A DNA stretch of 64,000 bases from Desulfobulbus oralis (GTDB taxonomy: Bacteria; Desulfobacterota; Desulfobulbia; Desulfobulbales; Desulfobulbaceae), in assembly GCF_002952055.1 (NCBI RefSeq), contig NZ_CP021255.1, forward strand, positions 2,021,501 to 2,085,500, read 5' to 3'. Position 1 is the stretch's first letter; each line of letters opens with the position of its first letter. Shown in pieces: positions 27,933 to 36,602 of this stretch. A model generated the notes under the pieces. It was not told the DNA's origin. It saw only the letters and a list, made by a program, of their open reading frames with translations, and ran no database searches. The translations under genes and the position numbers were made by a program.

Positions 27933-28364
27933 ATGGAAGCCCTGTCCCGAATCCCTGTTGTCGCCGATATTTTTCAGTGTACCTGCTGCGGTTTTTGCTG
28001 CCACGGCGAGACCACGGTTTCCCTGAACGAGGCCGACCAGAAGCGTATGGCGACCCTGATGGCTCTGCCCCGGGAAGAGGTCCTGCACCGCTTCTGGCGC
28101 GTGAACGGTCGCGAGGTGCAGATGCAGGTGCGGGATGGTCACTGCATTTTTTATGACGGAAAAAAGGGGTGTACCGTGCACGCAGGCCGTCCCTGGCGCT
28201 GCCGGCAATGGCCGCTGCATCCGAGCATCCTGACTGACGAAGCCAATTTTCTCACCATCACGGCGTCCTGTCCCGGGCTGAAAAAGGAGCTGGGCTATGA
28301 AAGCTTCTGCCGCATCTTCAAAACCCTGATTGCCAACGGCACGCTCATGGCCGGAGGCTTTTAA
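27933..28364 (+). CDS. YkgJ-type cysteine-cluster protein
   Basis: A 143-residue protein of the YkgJ (UPF0153) zinc- or iron-cluster family. An N-terminal CTCCGFCCHG run (residues 16-25) is followed by DGHCIFYD, KGCTVHAGRPWRCRQWP and a late cysteine in TASCPGL. This spacing is the family signature. Metal type and function are not established for the family. It lies between yqgE and rlmH in a probable operon; rlmH begins 14 bases later. Confidence 0.9.
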   Translation: MEALSRIPVVADIFQCTCCGFCCHGETTVSLNEADQKRMATLMALPREEVLHRFWRVNGREVQMQVRDGHCIFYDGKKGCTVHAGRPWRCRQWPLHPSILTDEANFLTITASCPGLKKELGYESFCRIFKTLIANGTLMAGGF

Positions 28365-28378
28365 AGGAGGAGAGGCGA

Positions 28379-28846
28379 ATGAAACTCGTGATTCCCTTTT
28401 TGGGCAAAACCAAATCCGCCTGGATTGAGGCCGGCATCCAGGACTATGCCGCCCGGCTGGGCCGCTACGCCCAGCTCGAGATGCCGGTTCTGAAAGACCC
28501 CTACGTGCATGGCGCTCCGGAGGAACGCACCAAGGAGCTGCAGGCCCAGGCGCTGCTTGCCGCCGCCAGGGGCGCGCAGTTGCTGGTGGCCCTGGATGCG
28601 GGGGGCATGAGCCTGAACTCGGTCGAGCTGGCCGATCTCTGGACCCGCTGGGAAGAGCAGGGCAGGACCAGCGTGGCCCTGCTGATCGGCGGTCACCTGG
28701 GTCTGGCGCAGAGCCTCCTGGATAGGGCCAGCTATCCGCTTGCCCTGTCCAGCCTGACCTTCACCCACGAGATGAGCCGCCTGATTCTGCTTGAACAGCT
28801 CTACCGCGTCTGCACCATCCGGGCGGGTCATCCCTACCATCTGTAA
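28379..28846 (+). CDS. rlmH: 23S rRNA (pseudouridine-1915-N3)-methyltransferase RlmH
   Basis: A 155-residue SPOUT-fold methyltransferase that modifies pseudouridine 1915 in helix 69 of 23S rRNA. The knotted SAM site is visible in LVALDAGG, LLIGGHLGLA and the C-terminal LSSLTFTHEMSRLILLEQLY. Length equals the family norm. A very strong ribosome binding site (AAAGGAGGAG) precedes ATG 28379. Confidence 0.94.
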   Translation: MKLVIPFLGKTKSAWIEAGIQDYAARLGRYAQLEMPVLKDPYVHGAPEERTKELQAQALLAAARGAQLLVALDAGGMSLNSVELADLWTRWEEQGRTSVALLIGGHLGLAQSLLDRASYPLALSSLTFTHEMSRLILLEQLYRVCTIRAGHPYHL

Positions 28847-28980
28847 CAAAGCACGCGTTTGTCAAAATTCCTGATTGGACAGCCGGGCGCTGGGCGCTTT
28901 TGAAGATGGCGGCCTGTGGTTCCGGCGGCGGTTCCGGAGTATCTGGAGCGCTTGGGGATCTTTGCCCGCTCGCGGCCCGC

Positions 28981-29009
28981 TCGACAAGAGGGGCGCATTT
29001 TTGTACAAT
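28981..29009 (+). promoter_or_regulatory. Candidate sigma-70 promoter for the AI-2E-type gene
   Basis: TCGACA at 28981-28986 and TACAAT at 29004-29009 are separated by exactly 17 bases. Initiation would fall near 29016. A 7-base inverted repeat (GCGCATT / AATGCGC) overlaps the -10 box and could be an operator. Assigned by pattern only. Confidence 0.5.
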
Positions 29010-29026
29010 GCGCCGCGTCAGTTCGG

Positions 29027-29054
29027 AAAGACCGCAATCTTTGCGGTCTTTTTT
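29027..29054 (+). terminator. Intrinsic terminator in the leader of the AI-2E-type gene
   Basis: A perfect 11-base stem (AAAGACCGCAA / TTGCGGTCTTT, loop TCT) is followed by a T-tract to 29054. It lies 31 bases before the next start codon and only about 11 bases after the expected start of transcription. It either ends transcription from the rlmH operon or attenuates the downstream gene. Confidence 0.8.
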
Positions 29055-29085
29055 CCTGCTTTCCGGCCATGGTTTTCAGGATTGT

Positions 29086-30381
29086 ATGCATAGTTCCCAA
29101 GTCCCGTCCGATAACCCGCTGTCCTTCTGGAACCGCCTTTTGCCCCATGCGGCCAATCTCCTGGCCTGGGGCCTGCTCATCGGGCTGATTTACCTGTTGC
29201 GCTCGTTTTTTCTTTTGATTTTCCTGACCTTTGTCTTTGCCTACCTGCAAACCAGGGTGGGCCGGCGGGTGGAGGGCCTCCTGCCCAACCGCATCGTGCG
29301 GGTCGTGGTGGTGGCCCTGGCCTTTATCAGCGTGCTGACCGCGGCCGGCATCTTTCTGGTGCCCAAGGTCAAGACCCAGACCCAGATCTTCGTGAGCCAG
29401 TTCGGCCTGTACCTGAACCGTGTGGATGAGGAGCTGGAGCGCCTGTCGGAAAAATATCCGGTGCTGGAGGAGATCCTGCCGGTTTTGGCCGAGGCCGCCC
29501 CGCCTGCCGCGGAGCCTGCGGAAGCGGGACCCGCAGTGCAGGGTCCGCCGCAGCATGGCCAGCCGCAGCGCAAGGGCCTGCGCAATTCGCCCACCGCCGT
29601 TCTGTTGCAGCAACTGCTGGGCCTGGGGGATCTGGGCGGCAGCCAGAACCTCAATCAGATCATCGACACCCTGAGTAATGTGGGCGGCAAGGTGCTGACC
29701 TTCACCGCCAATTTCCTCCTGTCCCTGCTCTTTTCCTTTCTGATTGTGCTGGACATGCCGGTTCTGGGTCGGCATGTGCGTGGCCTGGCCGACACGCGGC
29801 TCAGGTTTATCTATCTGGCCGTGGCCGACAATATCCGCGAGTTTTCGCTGGTTCTGGGCCGGGCCCTGGAGGCCCAGCTCATCATCGCCCTGGTGAACAG
29901 CGCGCTGACCGCCATTGGCGTCATGGCCCTGGGCCTGGGCTCGAATGTGGCCTTCCTCTCGGTCTTTGTCTTTTGCTTCAGCTTCTTCCCGGTGGTGGGC
30001 GTGTTCATCAGCTCCATACCGATCTGTCTGGTGGCGCTGCAGTCCCAGGGCCTGCACACCATGCTTTTGGCCATTGCGCTGATCACCCTGATTCACCTGA
30101 TCGAGGGCTATGTTCTGAACCCGCGCGTGTACAGCAGCTACATGCGCATCAATTCGGTCATCATTCTGATTATCCTGACTCTGGCGGGCAAGCTGTTCGG
30201 TTTCTGGGGTCTGCTCCTGGGCGTGCCGGTCTGCACCTATATCTTTGGCTATGCCATCCGGCCCAATCATCCGCTGGTTTTCCCGGACCTGGACGGCAAA
30301 GGTGCCCAGAACGCGCCGCCGGCCAGTGCGGGGGACAGCACCTCTGGACAGGGGGACGGACCTGCCCAGCCGATGGCCTGA
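29086..30381 (+). CDS. AI-2E family transporter (PerM/TqsA-like)
   Basis: A 431-residue inner-membrane protein of the AI-2 exporter superfamily. Two N-terminal helices (about 20-65) and a third near 75-95 are followed by a long soluble insertion that is proline- and glutamine-rich (about 130-190). Then come the helices of the conserved C-terminal core, with NSALTAIGVMALGLGSN, FFPVVGVFISSIPICLVAL and the family end IEGYVLNPRVYSSYMRINSV. The substrate is unknown; some members act as ion/proton antiporters rather than quorum-signal exporters. ATG 29086 has AGGA five bases upstream. Confidence 0.88.
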   Translation: MHSSQVPSDNPLSFWNRLLPHAANLLAWGLLIGLIYLLRSFFLLIFLTFVFAYLQTRVGRRVEGLLPNRIVRVVVVALAFISVLTAAGIFLVPKVKTQTQIFVSQFGLYLNRVDEELERLSEKYPVLEEILPVLAEAAPPAAEPAEAGPAVQGPPQHGQPQRKGLRNSPTAVLLQQLLGLGDLGGSQNLNQIIDTLSNVGGKVLTFTANFLLSLLFSFLIVLDMPVLGRHVRGLADTRLRFIYLAVADNIREFSLVLGRALEAQLIIALVNSALTAIGVMALGLGSNVAFLSVFVFCFSFFPVVGVFISSIPICLVALQSQGLHTMLLAIALITLIHLIEGYVLNPRVYSSYMRINSVIILIILTLAGKLFGFWGLLLGVPVCTYIFGYAIRPNHPLVFPDLDGKGAQNAPPASAGDSTSGQGDGPAQPMA

Positions 30382-30411
30382 GACCGTTTTCAAGTACCGG
30401 GAAATATCCGC

Positions 30412-32244
30412 ATGAATCCACAGGAATACGACGAATCCAAGATAAAAACCCTCAGTTCGCTGGAGCATATCAGAAAGCGGCCGGGCATGTACATCGGCAG
30501 GCTGGGTGACGGCTCCAACCCGGATGACGGCATCTATATTCTGCTGAAAGAGGTGCTGGACAACGCGGTCGATGAATACATCATGGGCTTTGGCAAGCGC
30601 ATCGAGGTGGCGATTGACGGGGCCGGAAAGTGCACGGTGCGGGACTATGGCCGCGGCATTCCCCTGGGCAAGGTCATCGAATGCGTGTCGGTCATCAATA
30701 CCGGCGCCAAGTACAATACCGAGGTCTTTCAGTTTTCCGTGGGCCTGAACGGCGTGGGCACCAAGGCGGTGAACGCGCTCTCTGCCCGCTTTGCCGTGAC
30801 CGCCTTCCGTGACGGCCACTTCCGGCGGGCCGAATTCGAGCGGGGCGAGCTGGTGCACGACGAAGCAGGCGAAAGCGGAGAAAAGGACGGCACGCTCGTG
30901 AGCTTTCTGCCGGATGCCGGGATCTTCCCGGACTTTGCCTTTGACCCGCATATCGTGGAGGAGCGGCTCTGGCGTTATGCCTATCTGAACTCGGGCCTGA
31001 CCCTTGTCTGGAACGGCCGGCACTATCTTTCCAAACAGGGACTCCTGGACCTGCTCGGCCGGGAGCTGCAGGAAGAGGCGCTGTATCCGCCGCTGCACCT
31101 GACCAGCAATACCCTGGAATTTGCCTTTACCCACAACGATGACTACGGAGAAACCTATTTTTCCTTTGTCAACGGCACCTACACCAGCGAGGGCGGTACC
31201 CATCTGTCTGCCTTTCGCGAGGGCATACTGAAGGGTATCAACGAATTCACCGGCAAGAAGTTCAATGGCCCGGATGTACGTGACGGCATCATCGGTATTC
31301 TGGCGGTCAAGGTGCAGGAGCCAGTGTTCGAGTCGCAGACCAAGAACAAACTCGGCAACACCGATATCCGTGCCCCCATTGTGCAGGCCGTGAAGGATGC
31401 GGTGGTGACGCATCTCTACAAGTTTCCCGATGTGGCCGCAGTGCTGGTGGACAAGGTCCAGCGCAACGAAAAGGTCCGCCGGGAACTGCAGTCCGTCCGC
31501 CGGGATGCCAAGGCAAGGGCCAAAAAGATCGTGCTCAACATTCCCCAGTTGAAGGACTGCAAATACCACCCGGCCGCCGGCAAGCCCTCCAAGGCGGGCC
31601 GGGAGAACATGATTTTCATTACCGAGGGCCAGTCAGCCGCCGGCTCCATTGTCAGCTCCCGCGACCCGATGGTACAGGCGGTCTTCAGTCTGAAGGGCAA
31701 GCCGCTCAATGTGCTTGGGCAGCGGCTGGACGTTTTGTACAAGAACGAGGAGATGTATGCGCTCATGCAATCTCTGGATGTCGAGGAGAGTGTCGAGAAT
31801 CTGCGCTTTGACAGGATCATTGTGGCGACCGATGCCGATGTGGACGGCCTGCACATCAGAAATCTGATGTTGACCTTTTTCCTGCAGTACTTTGAACAAC
31901 TGGTGCTGCAGGGCAAGCTCTATATTCTCGAAACCCCGATTTTTCGTGTGCGCAACAAGGAAAAAACCCTGTACTGCTATTCCGAGGCGGAAATGATCTC
32001 GGCAGTGCAGAGCCTGAATGCCAGGGGCCGGGGAGACAAAGGCATTGAAACCACGCGCTTCAAGGGCCTGGGCGAGATTTCCCCGCCGGAATTCAAGCGC
32101 TTTATCGGCAAGGACATGCGCATCAAAGCGGTGCAGCTCGACTCCTTGAGTGAAGTGGGCCGGGTGCTGAAGTTCTACATGGGCAAGAACACGCCCGAAC
32201 GCAAGCAGTACATCATGGAACATCTGGTGGCAGACCCGGTATGA
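30412..32244 (+). CDS. parE: DNA topoisomerase IV subunit B
   Basis: The ATPase subunit of a type IIA topoisomerase, 610 residues, close to ParE and far shorter than GyrB. The GHKL ATPase site shows LLKEVLDNAVDEY and GLNGVGTKAVNALS. The TOPRIM domain shows FITEGQSAAGS (about 405) and ATDADVDGLHIR (about 474). It pairs with parC, which starts 127 bases later on the same strand. Gyrase genes are presumably elsewhere. Confidence 0.93.
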   Translation: MNPQEYDESKIKTLSSLEHIRKRPGMYIGRLGDGSNPDDGIYILLKEVLDNAVDEYIMGFGKRIEVAIDGAGKCTVRDYGRGIPLGKVIECVSVINTGAKYNTEVFQFSVGLNGVGTKAVNALSARFAVTAFRDGHFRRAEFERGELVHDEAGESGEKDGTLVSFLPDAGIFPDFAFDPHIVEERLWRYAYLNSGLTLVWNGRHYLSKQGLLDLLGRELQEEALYPPLHLTSNTLEFAFTHNDDYGETYFSFVNGTYTSEGGTHLSAFREGILKGINEFTGKKFNGPDVRDGIIGILAVKVQEPVFESQTKNKLGNTDIRAPIVQAVKDAVVTHLYKFPDVAAVLVDKVQRNEKVRRELQSVRRDAKARAKKIVLNIPQLKDCKYHPAAGKPSKAGRENMIFITEGQSAAGSIVSSRDPMVQAVFSLKGKPLNVLGQRLDVLYKNEEMYALMQSLDVEESVENLRFDRIIVATDADVDGLHIRNLMLTFFLQYFEQLVLQGKLYILETPIFRVRNKEKTLYCYSEAEMISAVQSLNARGRGDKGIETTRFKGLGEISPPEFKRFIGKDMRIKAVQLDSLSEVGRVLKFYMGKNTPERKQYIMEHLVADPV

Positions 32245-32371
32245 GGTCTGTTGCGGAAGAACGGCAGGGAAGGGTGCGTATACTCATTGCTTTCAATTCA
32301 GGCAACAGGGACTCCTAGATCGGGCAATCGATCATGCTTCTTGTCCCTTTTTTCTGTTATCCCACTCTATT

Positions 32372-34423
32372 ATGAACGGCAACACGGAACAGACAGGTCA
32401 GGACGACACTGCTGCGGGTCCAAGCGGCATCGGCGAGGTGCGCGGCATGCTGCATCGCCTCTTTGACACGAATTTTCTGGACTACACCTCCTACGTTATC
32501 CGCGACCGGGCCATTCCGGATGTGGACGACGGCCTGAAACCGGTGCAGCGCCGCATTCTGCAGACGCTTTTCAACATGGACGACGGCCGTTTCCACAAGG
32601 TGGCCAATGTGGTCGGCGAAACCATGAAGCTGCATCCGCACGGCGACCAGAGCATCTTCGACGCCCTGGTCAATCTGGCAAACAAGGGTTTTCTCATTGA
32701 CCGGCAGGGCAACTTCGGCAACATCTTCACGGGTGATCAGGCCTCGGCCGCGCGCTACATCGAATGCCGGCTGAGCCCGCTGGCCAAAGAAACGCTTTTT
32801 GACAAGGACATTACCGAGTTTACCGAGTCCTATGACGGCCGGATGCAGGAGCCCCTGCGCCTGCCGGCCAGGATTCCGCTGCTGCTGATGATGGGCGCCG
32901 AGGGGATTGCGGTCGGCATGGCCACCAGAATCATGCCGCACAACTTCTGCGAACTCCTGGAGGCCCAGATCGCCTGCCTGAAGGGCGAGGATTTCACGCT
33001 CTACCCGGATTTTCCGCGAGGCGGCATCGTGGATGTGAGCGAATACGACCACGGCAACGGCCGCCTGCGCTGCCGGGTCAGACTCAAACAGCCGGACGAC
33101 AAGACCATTGTCATCACCGAACTGCCCTACAACATCACCACCCAGGGCCTGATCGAGTCTATCGAAAAGGCGGCCAGGGCGGGCAAACTCAAAATCGCTG
33201 CCATCAACGACTACACGGCCGAGCGCGTGGAGGTGGAAATCAAGCTGGCGCGTGGCGTGTATGCGGAGGAAACCATCGACGCGCTCTACGCCTTTACCGA
33301 CTGCGAGATGAGCATTTCGCCGAACATGGTGGTGATAGCGCAGAACCTGCCCTGCCAGATGCGGGTGGAAGATGTCCTGCGCCGCAACACCCAGCTCCTG
33401 CAGAAAAACCTGGAGGCTGAGCTGAAAATCAGGCTGGACCGGCTGCGCGACAAGTGGCATGCCCGCAGGCTGGAGCAGATCTTTATTGAGGAACGGCTCT
33501 ACAAAAAAATAGAGGAGATCACCAAGGCTGGCGAAATCGCCGCCACCATCGGCAACTCGCTCCTGCCCTTTGCCGGCGAATTGCAGAGACCGGTGACCGA
33601 CAGGGACATCGAGCAGTTGCTGGAAATCAGAATTCGCCGCATCTCCCGCTATGACATCAACCGCCAGCAAAAGGAGCTGCGCGACATAGAGCGGGAGATT
33701 GCGGGGGTGACGAAGAGCCTGGCCAACATGGTGGGCTACACCATCCATTTTCTCGAGGAGCTGCTCGCCGCTCACAGGGACGAATTCCCGCGCATGAGCG
33801 AGTTGAAGGTCTTTGACGAAATCAGTGCGCGGAGTGCGGCGCTGGCCAATCTGAGCGTCTGCTATCACCGGGAAAGCGGTTTTGTCGGCCACCGCATCAA
33901 GGCGGAACTGGCCGGCAACATGGAATTTCAGTGCCCGGCCTCCGAGTATGACCGGCTCCTGTTGATCTTCAAGGACGGGCTTTACAAGGTGATCAGCGTG
34001 CCGGACAAGTTTTTCGTGGGCTCAAATCTGGCCTGGATGGGCCTGGTGCAGCCCGATCAGGTTTTCAACCTCCTGTACCGGAACGGCACGGACAGCCTGG
34101 TCTATGCCAAACGTTTTCATACGCCCAAGTTCATCCTGAACCGGGAATACCGGCTCTTTGAAGAGCACAGGCGCTCCCAGATTCTGTTTTTGCAGACCGG
34201 AGAGAGCGGCGTGCGGGTGCGGGTGAGTTACATGCCCTCGGCACGCGCCAGATACAATGCCCAGGATCTGGAGATGGACGCCATCCTCATCAAGAATGCG
34301 GCGGCTATTGGCAGGCGCATCAGCACAAGAAAGGTGCGCCGTGTGACGCCGCTTGACGGTACGGTGACAGAGGCAGCGGAAGCCGAGCCGCGGGTTTTGC
34401 CCGGCCTGGAAGGCGGCAACTGA
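32372..34423 (+). CDS. parC: DNA topoisomerase IV subunit A
   Basis: The breakage-reunion subunit, 683 residues. The N-terminal helix set YTSYVIRDRAIPDVDDGLKP and LHPHGDQSIFDALVN are the conserved DNA-gate motifs, and Tyr129 in AARYIECRLSP is the catalytic tyrosine. The C-terminal part is shorter than in E. coli ParC (752 residues), implying a reduced beta-pinwheel. ATG 32372 has no clear ribosome binding site. An internal ATG at 32447 is preceded by GAGGTGCGCGGC and would remove a 25-residue low-complexity leader, so the true start is open. Confidence 0.93.
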   Translation: MNGNTEQTGQDDTAAGPSGIGEVRGMLHRLFDTNFLDYTSYVIRDRAIPDVDDGLKPVQRRILQTLFNMDDGRFHKVANVVGETMKLHPHGDQSIFDALVNLANKGFLIDRQGNFGNIFTGDQASAARYIECRLSPLAKETLFDKDITEFTESYDGRMQEPLRLPARIPLLLMMGAEGIAVGMATRIMPHNFCELLEAQIACLKGEDFTLYPDFPRGGIVDVSEYDHGNGRLRCRVRLKQPDDKTIVITELPYNITTQGLIESIEKAARAGKLKIAAINDYTAERVEVEIKLARGVYAEETIDALYAFTDCEMSISPNMVVIAQNLPCQMRVEDVLRRNTQLLQKNLEAELKIRLDRLRDKWHARRLEQIFIEERLYKKIEEITKAGEIAATIGNSLLPFAGELQRPVTDRDIEQLLEIRIRRISRYDINRQQKELRDIEREIAGVTKSLANMVGYTIHFLEELLAAHRDEFPRMSELKVFDEISARSAALANLSVCYHRESGFVGHRIKAELAGNMEFQCPASEYDRLLLIFKDGLYKVISVPDKFFVGSNLAWMGLVQPDQVFNLLYRNGTDSLVYAKRFHTPKFILNREYRLFEEHRRSQILFLQTGESGVRVRVSYMPSARARYNAQDLEMDAILIKNAAAIGRRISTRKVRRVTPLDGTVTEAAEAEPRVLPGLEGGN

Positions 34424-34538
34424 CGTTGCGGCAACATTTTCGGGAGAGAGACGCGTCAGTATGTTGCCCGGGACTGCGGGCAGAAGCGGCGGCGTACGCC
34501 GGGCGCGCAATCGCAAAATTTCAAAAGAGGATCAACGT

Positions 34539-35192
34539 ATGCTGGGACCAGACTCTCTAGACGCCATACATGAAGAAGAAGCCAGAAGCTTGCACGGGCA
34601 GCATGCGGAAAATCTTTTTCCCGATTTTTTCGAGTCAAAAGCTGCCAGGCAGGCAGTGGTGCTGAAGCCCAAGACCGTGGCCCCGCCCCAGCCGCCTGGC
34701 GACAGCTGGATGGACGAGGACGAGTCGGACAGGCGCGACGATGTCAATGCCCATTTCGCGCTGCTCCTGTTGCAGAAGCAAAATACGCGGGCGCAGGTCG
34801 AGCCGATTCTGCAGGATATGGGCTATCTCACGGTGGTGGCGCATACGGCGGAAGAGGCGATGGCCCGCCTGCGCGTGGAACCGTATCAGCTCGTCTTTTG
34901 CGACACCGAGGCCGCTTCCCGGGAATTGCACGAGTACATGTGCTGCACCCTGAGGCCTTTACGGCGTCGGCTCATCTACTATGTGCTGATCGGTGCGGAG
35001 CTGCGCACCTGCTACGACATGGAAGCACTGGCCCTGAGCGCCAATGCGGTGGTGAACGAGCGGGACCTGCCCTACCTTGAAGTCATTCTGAAGCGGGGCT
35101 TTCTGGATTACGAGAAGCTGTTCGGCCCGATGCTGGAGGTCCTGGGCGAGTACGACTGGCCGATTCTGCAGCGGCAACTGTCAGAGCGATGA
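34539..35192 (+). CDS. Degenerate receiver-like regulatory protein
   Basis: A 217-residue soluble protein. An acidic N-terminal region of about 65 residues precedes a fold with the outline of a response-regulator receiver (about 68-190). An aspartate at the phosphorylation position, D122 in LVFCDTEA, is present. The acidic pair expected in the first strand is absent (HFALLLLQKQ), and so is the conserved lysine of the fifth strand (NAVVNERDL). It is therefore probably a pseudo-receiver. No output domain is present. ATG 34539 follows AAGAGGA. It converges on the HD-GYP gene with 12 bases between the stop codons. Confidence 0.75.
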   Translation: MLGPDSLDAIHEEEARSLHGQHAENLFPDFFESKAARQAVVLKPKTVAPPQPPGDSWMDEDESDRRDDVNAHFALLLLQKQNTRAQVEPILQDMGYLTVVAHTAEEAMARLRVEPYQLVFCDTEAASRELHEYMCCTLRPLRRRLIYYVLIGAELRTCYDMEALALSANAVVNERDLPYLEVILKRGFLDYEKLFGPMLEVLGEYDWPILQRQLSER

Positions 35193-35204
35193 GCTGCGCC
35201 GCGC

Positions 35205-36422
35205 CTATACGGCAAAGAGCTTGCGCAGAAGCTGCCCTTCGTGGGTGCAGCCAAAGAGCGTGCTGGCGTTGCTGTAGCAGGCGATCTCCCCACCCGTTTT
35301 GGACAGATCCACCCTGATCGGCCGGGGCAGCCGTTCCCGCTTGGTCTCGTCGTAGAGCACCTTGACCACCGGGCGTTTGACATCTTCCGTCGATTCCATC
35401 ACCACCCCGCTGCGACCGTCGGCCAGCACGACGCAGGTGCCGACCGGGTACATGCCGATGCAGCGGATGAAATCGTAGGCCAGTTCCCGGTTGAAATGGG
35501 TGCCGCCGCCTTCGTAAATCATCCTCAGACCCATGACCGTTTCCAGACCGGGCTTGTAGCAGCGTTCGGAGACCAGGGCATCAAACACGTCGCACACACT
35601 GGTAAGCTGGACAGGAAAGCTGATCTGCTCCCGCCGGAGGCCGTGGGGGTAGCCGGTGCCGTCGTAGCGCTCGTGGTGGTGGAGCGCCACGTCCACACAA
35701 TGCTGCGGGATGCCCTGCACCTGATGCAGCAGCTCGCTCGAATATTCCGCATGCCTTTTCATGATCTGGACTTCTTCCGCGGTCAGCTTGCCCGGCTTGT
35801 TGAGGACCGAGAGCGGGATGATGGCCTTGCCGATGTCGTGGAAGAGGGCGCCCACGGCCAGATCCAGACTCTGGCTCTCACTCATGTCGTAATACTGGCA
35901 CATGGCCAGCACGTAGGTGCAGACGCTGACCGAGTGCTGCAGCGTGTAGGTGTCCTTCTCCCGGATGCGGCCCAGCAGGATGAGGGCGTCGCTGTTTCTG
36001 TGGATGGAGTCGTACATGCGTTCGGCAATGTCGTAAAACTGTCCGGCTTCGGGCACATCGCCGCGCATGACATCCTGGTAGGCGTGTTCCACTGCCCGCA
36101 TGGCTTCCCGACTGACCTCAAGCGCGACGTTCCGCTCGATTTTCAGGGGCACGCTCGGCCGGATCCGGGGCCGGGGATTGTTTGGGCCTGCCGGCGAGGT
36201 CACCTTGCGCTTTTTGTTCTTGGGCAGGGTTTCCGGGTCAAGACCCAGGGAGGTATCGATGTCAACCTGGCCGACGCCCCAGGACTTGAGAATTTTGATC
36301 GTGCTCTCGCGGGAAATGGGACCGGGTTCTATGTAGATGGATCCCTTGTGAGCAATGGGCGTGTTGAAATCAGTCACATAAACGCCAACGCGAAGATCGT
36401 CGACAGAAACCTTTTTAATCAT
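35205..36422 (-). CDS. HD-GYP domain cyclic-di-GMP phosphodiesterase
   Basis: A 405-residue protein with an N-terminal DUF3391-type domain (about 1-120: IKKVSVDDLRVGVYVTDFN) followed by an HD-GYP domain. The metal and substrate residues are intact: HDIGK around residues 195-199 and HHERYDGTGYP around 248-258, with VCDVFDALVSER downstream. Such proteins hydrolyse cyclic-di-GMP. ATG 36422 begins the DUF3391 domain; the frame is open upstream without support. It is the only cyclic-di-GMP hydrolase visible in the window; a PilZ receptor is encoded near 47,157. Confidence 0.92.
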   Translation of the reverse strand: MIKKVSVDDLRVGVYVTDFNTPIAHKGSIYIEPGPISRESTIKILKSWGVGQVDIDTSLGLDPETLPKNKKRKVTSPAGPNNPRPRIRPSVPLKIERNVALEVSREAMRAVEHAYQDVMRGDVPEAGQFYDIAERMYDSIHRNSDALILLGRIREKDTYTLQHSVSVCTYVLAMCQYYDMSESQSLDLAVGALFHDIGKAIIPLSVLNKPGKLTAEEVQIMKRHAEYSSELLHQVQGIPQHCVDVALHHHERYDGTGYPHGLRREQISFPVQLTSVCDVFDALVSERCYKPGLETVMGLRMIYEGGGTHFNRELAYDFIRCIGMYPVGTCVVLADGRSGVVMESTEDVKRPVVKVLYDETKRERLPRPIRVDLSKTGGEIACYSNASTLFGCTHEGQLLRKLFAV

Positions 36423-36602
36423 GCTGATACTCAGGTGTATTGCTGTTGCCGGAAACGGATGTCTTGCCTTCATGGCCAAAGCTGCCACAGCCTCCTTTAT
36501 AAGGCATCCTTCCTGTCAGGACAAGATTTGTGTACAGGCCTGGTGCAACGAGCGGCGGTTCCGGCGGAATCATGGAGATATTTATGCCTGATATACAAGG
36601 CC

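Noticed and set aside
28834-31569. A 911-codon open frame on the minus strand
   Set aside because: It lies antisense to the AI-2E-type gene and parE, both with clear family motifs. Its Gln/His/Gly-rich product is the usual shadow of GC-rich coding sequence.
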